A stretch of DNA of 33,923 nucleotides from Betaproteobacteria bacterium. Lineage in GTDB: Bacteria; Pseudomonadota; Gammaproteobacteria; Burkholderiales; SG8-39. A program made the translations under genes and the position numbers. Positions within the stretch are counted from its first letter, which is position 1; every line of letters begins with the position of its first letter. Positions 31,729 to 33,923 of this stretch are shown one piece after another. The notes beneath the pieces were generated by a model, which saw nothing but the letters and a program-made list of their open reading frames with translations, made no database searches and had not been told where the DNA came from. The DNA lies in the NCBI GenBank assembly GCA_947479645.1, contig CANKAJ010000045.1:1-33923 (forward strand), given 5' to 3'.

Positions 31729-32691
31729 ATGAAAGCAGTCCTGTCCCTGTGCATTGCCAGCCTGTCCCTGCTCGCGGCAACCGCCTTTGCCCAGAACTAC
31801 CCGACCCGGCCCGTGCGCATCGTGGCGCCATTTCCGCCGGGCTCCAGCGCCGATGTGACCGGCCGCTTGTTTGCGCCCAAGCTGGCCGAACTGCTCGGGC
31901 AGCAATTCATCGTCGACAATCGGGCCGGCGCCTCGGGCAACATCGGTGCCGAAGCGGTGGCGCACTCCGCGCCTGACGGCTACACGCATCTGATCGAACC
32001 GTCGGCGATCGCCGCCAGCGTGACGCTGTACAAGAACCTCAGTTTCAATCTGGAACGCGACTTCGATCCGGTCGCCATGCTGACCACCAATGCCTACGTG
32101 CTGGTGGCCAGCCCCAAACAGCAAATCAAAACATTGAAGGAGCTGGTTGCACTGGCCAAGGCCAATCCGGGCAAACTCAATTTCGCCTCCACCGGCACCG
32201 GCGGCGGCATCCACCTGACCACGGTGATGCTGATGATGGGCACCGGGATCGACATGGTGCATGTGCCCTACAAGGGCGGCCTGGCCGCGGTGGCCGATCT
32301 CTACAACGGCCAGATCGACGTAATGTTCGCCTCGACCCAGACCCTGCTGCCGCAGGTGAAGTCGGGCCGCGCGCGGGCGCTGGGCATCACCACCACGGTG
32401 CGCAGCCCCGCCGCGCCGGACATACCGACCCTCATCGAAGCGGGGCTGCCCGGCTTTGAATCGATCGCCTGGCTGGCGCTGGTCGCGCCCAAGGGCGTGC
32501 CGCGCGACATCATTGCGCGCCTCAACACCACCATCGCCAGGATCGGGCAGATGCCCGATATCATCGGCCACCTCGCGGCACTGGGCGCCGATCCGCAGGA
32601 CATCACGCCGGCCCAGCTTGGCACCTTCATCAAGGATGAAATCGCCAAATGGGGCAAGGTGGCGGCCACTGCAGGGCTGAAGCCGGAGTAG
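31729..32691 (+). CDS. Bug/TctC-family periplasmic receptor (7)
   Basis: Exported Bug receptor, 320 residues. The signal peptide MKAVLSLCIASLSLLAA ends at AFAQ. The mature part begins YPTRPVRIVAPFPPGSSAD and shows VDNRAGASGNIGAEAV, APDGYTHLIEPS, LNFASTGTGGGIHLT and VHVPYKGGLAAVADLYNG. AAGGAGG 7 bases before the ATG fixes the start. It is followed after 37 bases by a mannonate-dehydratase-like gene, so the receptor may take up a sugar acid or similar ligand (inference). No transporter membrane genes follow. Confidence 0.93.
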   Translation: MKAVLSLCIASLSLLAATAFAQNYPTRPVRIVAPFPPGSSADVTGRLFAPKLAELLGQQFIVDNRAGASGNIGAEAVAHSAPDGYTHLIEPSAIAASVTLYKNLSFNLERDFDPVAMLTTNAYVLVASPKQQIKTLKELVALAKANPGKLNFASTGTGGGIHLTTVMLMMGTGIDMVHVPYKGGLAAVADLYNGQIDVMFASTQTLLPQVKSGRARALGITTTVRSPAAPDIPTLIEAGLPGFESIAWLALVAPKGVPRDIIARLNTTIARIGQMPDIIGHLAALGADPQDITPAQLGTFIKDEIAKWGKVAATAGLKPE

Positions 32692-32728
32692 CACCCGCTC
32701 AAACCAGGAAGGTTCAAGGAGAACAACA

Positions 32729-33712
32729 ATGCTGATACAGGAAAAAATCACCTGGGATGCCGACGTCGATCGGAACCTCGCGCATCTCGCGGCGCTGGGC
32801 GTGGATTGCGTCGGCTTTGATCTGCCCGACAGCCACCGTGACGGCGCGCTGTTTGATTTGTCGAGCGTGGCCGCAGCCACCGCGTTCTTCAAGGAAGCCA
32901 AGGCCCGGGTCGCCGCGCACGGCATGGAGCTGCGCACGGTGCAGGCCACCAACGGCTTCGATGAAGTCAAACGCGGCCTGCCCGGCCGCGACGCCAAGAT
33001 CGAATTTCTGCAGCATGTGGTGCAGGCCATGGGCGCCAATGGCATTCCGGTGCTCGCCTATAACTTCAAGATCCTGAATTCCAAATTCCTGCGCTCACAG
33101 CCGACCATCGGAAGAGGCGGCGCGTCCTACATCTCGTTTGACTACGCTGCCTACCTGAAGAACCCGGCCACGCCCATCGAGCCGCCCATCCCCACTGAAA
33201 AGATGCTGGACAATCTCGGCTATTTTCTGAAGGCCATCGTACCCGTCGCAGAAAAAGGCGGCGTGCGCATGGCGCTGCATCCGGACGATCCGCCGGTGCC
33301 GCATGGCACGCCTTCGCTGACCGGCGCCGCGCATATCGCCTCGAACCTCGAGGACTATCGCCGCATCTTCGGCCTCGCGCCCTCGGCCGCCAACGGCATG
33401 CTGTTCTGCCAGGGCTGCGTCAAGGAAATGCAGGACATGGATGTGTACGACGCGATTCGCGCCATGGGTGCCATCGACAAGATCGTCATGGTGCACTTTC
33501 GCAATGTGCGCGGTTCGTTTCCGAAGTTCCAGGAAGTGTTCGTGGACAATGGCGACGTGGACATGTTCCGCGCCATGCAGGCCTACCGCGAGGTCGGATT
33601 CAAGGGGCCGTTCTCGCTGGATCATTCACCGGCGTTCCCCGGATCGCAGATCGCCAATCAGGCGTTTGTGATCGGCTATTTGCGGGCGTTGATACAGGCG
33701 GTGTATCGGTAA
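32729..33712 (+). CDS. Mannonate dehydratase-like enzyme (UxuA superfamily)
   Basis: TIM-barrel protein of 327 residues resembling UxuA, which dehydrates D-mannonate to 2-keto-3-deoxygluconate. Candidate metal ligands are in the UxuA order: H184 in MALHPDDPP, C227 in LFCQGC, H256 in MVHFRNV and D298 in SLDHSP. The FRNVRGSFPKFQEVFVDNGDVDM stretch also fits the UxuA family. It is shorter than E. coli UxuA (about 394 residues) and starts directly with ITWDADVDRNLAHLAALGVD, so it may act on another hydroxy acid. AAGGAG precedes the ATG. It is 37 bases behind Bug (7) and probably cotranscribed with it. Confidence 0.85.
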   Translation: MLIQEKITWDADVDRNLAHLAALGVDCVGFDLPDSHRDGALFDLSSVAAATAFFKEAKARVAAHGMELRTVQATNGFDEVKRGLPGRDAKIEFLQHVVQAMGANGIPVLAYNFKILNSKFLRSQPTIGRGGASYISFDYAAYLKNPATPIEPPIPTEKMLDNLGYFLKAIVPVAEKGGVRMALHPDDPPVPHGTPSLTGAAHIASNLEDYRRIFGLAPSAANGMLFCQGCVKEMQDMDVYDAIRAMGAIDKIVMVHFRNVRGSFPKFQEVFVDNGDVDMFRAMQAYREVGFKGPFSLDHSPAFPGSQIANQAFVIGYLRALIQAVYR

Positions 33713-33736
33713 GGGAAGGCAACGCGTCGGCAAAAG

Positions 33737-33844
33737 TGTCATTCCGAGAGTAGCGAGGAATCTGCTTCTGCAGTATTTCCAAAAGCAGATTCCTCGGCCC
33801 GCGCCCCGAAGGAAGTCCCCCTGGGGGATCGCCTCGGAATGACA
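33737..33844. repeat. Dispersed inverted repeat with an insert in the right arm
   Basis: Starts TGTCATTCCGAG and ends TCGGAATGACA, with inner arms GAGGAATCTGCT and AGCAGATTCCTC. The right arm contains the same extra stretch (GGAAGTCCCCCTGGGGGA) that the copy at 25083 carries in its left arm in the opposite sense. Confidence 0.87.
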
Positions 33845-33853
33845 GCCTTGACT

Positions 33854-33875
33854 GCGGAGTTTTCATAAACTCCGC
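33854..33875 (-). terminator. Hairpin after the truncated minus-strand gene
   Basis: A perfect 9-bp stem GCGGAGTTT / AAACTCCGC with a 4-base loop (TCAT), 9 bases after the stop codon of the partial gene at the right edge. It could also end transcription from the plus-strand operon. Confidence 0.5.
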
Positions 33876-33884
33876 GAAGTACCC

Positions 33885-33923
33885 CTACCGCCGAAACTCC
33901 TTGATCGACTTCACCAGCGCGCC
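33885..33923 (-). CDS. C-terminal tail of a further gene (partial)
   Basis: Twelve codons reading ALVKSIKEFRR at the end, then TAG at 33887-33885. The reading is open to the right edge and lies just upstream of a hairpin, as expected for a gene end. The product cannot be named from this fragment. Confidence 0.4.
   Translation of the reverse strand, partial: GALVKSIKEFRR

Noticed and set aside
31681-33045. A 454-codon minus-strand open frame opposite Bug (7) and the UxuA-like gene
   Set aside because: Same antisense pattern; both plus-strand genes have good ribosome-binding sites and family motifs.
17150-33844. Dispersed TGTCATTCCGAG repeats as a CRISPR array
   Set aside because: Copies are kilobases apart, are inverted repeats without regular spacers, and no cas genes are present.

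Overview
The window looks like a chromosomal accessory region of a betaproteobacterium (Burkholderiales-like, GC-rich). The main reason is the gene content: seven orphan periplasmic tripartite-tricarboxylate-type receptors (TctC/Bug family) in 34 kb with no TctA/TctB membrane partners, an expansion known from Bordetella, Achromobacter, Cupriavidus and relatives. Around them lie aromatic-acid and CoA-ester catabolism genes. No rRNA, tRNA or CRISPR array was seen.

Layout. 1-1137: acyl-CoA dehydrogenase (minus, cut by the window edge). 1237-2936: a palindromic repeat split by a complete IS1182-family insertion sequence (1310-2896, 4-bp target duplication). 2953-6888 (minus): isocitrate-lyase/PEP-mutase family enzyme, gentisate-dioxygenase-like bicupin and MhpA-type FAD monooxygenase, an aromatic ring hydroxylation and cleavage set. 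7067-9961 (plus): PAS hybrid histidine kinase. 10084-11707 (minus): DUF4398 protein and OmpA-family protein, both envelope proteins. 12051-12680: broken REC-GGDEF gene. 12755-19976 (minus): Bug, MmgE/PrpD, AtuA (DUF1446), DUF4387, Bug, MmgE/PrpD. 20156-23015 (plus): Bug plus gamma-glutamyltransferase. 23056-24906 (minus): universal stress protein, a decayed receiver-domain remnant and a membrane PAS protein. 25244-31436 (minus): carboxymuconolactone-decarboxylase-like protein, crotonase, Bug, Bug, Gfo/Idh/MocA oxidoreductase, Bug. 31729-33712 (plus): Bug plus mannonate-dehydratase-like enzyme. A 12-codon tail of another minus-strand gene ends the window.

How it fits together. Most catabolic enzymes sit next to a Bug receptor, which suggests small cassettes of one solute receptor plus one or a few enzymes. 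The receptors either feed a transporter encoded elsewhere or act in sensing. AtuA, DUF4387 and a Bug gene overlap at their stop/start codons and so form one translationally coupled unit.

The most unusual structure is a family of long (about 21-bp) near-perfect hairpins. It occupies the same place twice, 62-71 bp after a Bug stop codon and before an MmgE/PrpD gene. Two family members within one array differ at several stem positions, and both arms changed together. Other non-coding structure includes three FNR-type dyads with the same CTGG centre, a C10 tract in a hairpin loop, and a dispersed inverted-repeat family (TGTCATTCCGAG...) present five times, two copies of which carry the same insert in opposite arms.
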